Assembly: GCF_009753675.1 (NCBI RefSeq)
Contig: NZ_WQLV01000001.1
Location: 124,001-188,000, forward strand
DNA length: 64,000 nucleotides
DNA from: Parasedimentitalea huanghaiensis
GTDB taxonomy: Bacteria; Pseudomonadota; Alphaproteobacteria; Rhodobacterales; Rhodobacteraceae
Reading direction: 5' to 3'
Shown: positions 63,648 to 64,000 of the stretch, one piece after another
Layout of the letters: the number at the start of each line of letters is the position of its first letter
How positions within the stretch are numbered: position 1 is the first letter of the stretch
Translations under genes and position numbers: made by a program
The notes under the pieces: generated by a model
Told to the model about the DNA's origin: nothing
Databases searched by the model: none
Seen by the model: only the letters and a program-made list of their open reading frames with translations

Positions 63648-64000
63648 ATGATAATCGTTCCTGAACGAGAAATTGCCGGGCTTATAACCCGTGAAGACAG
63701 TTTCGACGCGGTTGAAAAGGTTTTTGCGTCGATGGCCAATGACGCGGCTTACAATTTCCCTGTGATCCGTGAGTCGATTGGCCATGCAGATGCGCTATAT
63801 GGATTTAAATCGGGCTTTGACCGCGCAGGTTTGAATTTGGGCTTAAAATCGGGTGGGTATTGGCCCGGCAATGCCGACAAAGGTCTTACAAACCACCAGT
63901 CGACGGTCTTTTTGTTTGATGCAGATACCGGACAATGTCGCGCAGTAGTCGGGGGTAACGTCTTGACCGCCTTGCGTACTGCGGCTGCCAGCGCTGTATC
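63648..64000 (+). CDS. bhcD: Iminosuccinate reductase, N-terminal part
   Basis: BhcD reduces iminosuccinate to aspartate and completes the cycle. The frame opens at ATG 63648 (MIIVPEREIAGLITREDSF) and runs off the right edge after 117 codons. It shows LNLGLKSGGYWPGN and VVGGNVLTALRTAAASAV, typical of the ornithine cyclodeaminase/mu-crystallin family. A short GC hairpin (63575-63593) lies between bhcC and it. Confidence 0.92.
   Translation, partial: MIIVPEREIAGLITREDSFDAVEKVFASMANDAAYNFPVIRESIGHADALYGFKSGFDRAGLNLGLKSGGYWPGNADKGLTNHQSTVFLFDADTGQCRAVVGGNVLTALRTAAASAV

Noticed and set aside
1-64000. Mobile elements, prophage, CRISPR arrays
   Set aside because: No transposase, integrase or phage genes, no regularly spaced repeats, and no terminal inverted repeats with target duplications were seen.

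Overview
The window is chromosomal DNA of an alphaproteobacterium, most likely a marine Rhodobacteraceae of the Roseobacter group. The evidence is a DMSP demethylase locus (regulator-dmdA-acuI), a beta-hydroxyaspartate cycle locus (bhcR/bhcABCD), an alpha-type circularly permuted tmRNA with tag ANDNRAPVALAA, the ATPase inhibitor zeta subunit, the Rhodobacter-type tellurite locus trgAB-cysK, and a full C-P lyase island. The genus cannot be fixed from this sequence. I saw no prophage, insertion sequence, CRISPR array or rRNA.

Layout. 1-10.6 kb is housekeeping and one-carbon metabolism: purM (cut by the left edge), purN, rnd, a lipoprotein, sufE, then a corrinoid protein + DUF1638 pair and a separate bmt-type homocysteine methyltransferase on either side of a radical SAM gene, then the ATPase zeta subunit, purC, purS and purQ. 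10.6-17.4 kb holds a DctB/DctD-like two-component pair, whose regulator lacks the GAFTGA loop, and rne behind a long leader. 17.4-24.4 kb holds a TusA-like protein, ccdA, an overlapping hydrolase/cytochrome P450 pair, the fumC-DUF4169-RHH operon and sspB. 24.5-27.6 kb holds chromate efflux genes and ssrA. SspB and tmRNA are partners in delivering tagged proteins to ClpXP.

27.7-31.7 kb is the DMSP locus: a FadR-type regulator, dmdA and acuI, then an outer-membrane barrel on the other strand. 32-39.8 kb holds a class V aminotransferase, trgA-trgB-cysK, an MscS channel, an AlaX editing protein and tRNA-Ser(GGA). 40-43 kb holds a DMT exporter divergent from an AraC regulator, and a class II aldolase. 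43.2-46.4 kb is a three-gene arsenate operon: an ArsR-ArsC fusion, a GAPDH and the organoarsenical exporter ArsJ. 46.4-58.9 kb is the phosphonate island: phnM, DUF1045, phnGHIJKLN, phnF, a left-handed-beta-helix transferase and phnCDEE. No phnP was seen, and the DUF1045 2H-phosphoesterase is a candidate to replace it. 59.2-64 kb is the beta-hydroxyaspartate cycle for glyoxylate assimilation, with bhcD cut by the right edge.

The accessory genes fit a surface-ocean heterotroph that takes carbon and sulfur from DMSP, phosphorus from phosphonates and carbon from C2 compounds, and resists arsenate, chromate and tellurite. Many operons are tightly packed with 4-base ATGA or GTGA overlaps. Candidate operators are visible upstream of dmdA, phnG/phnF, arsR and bhcA.
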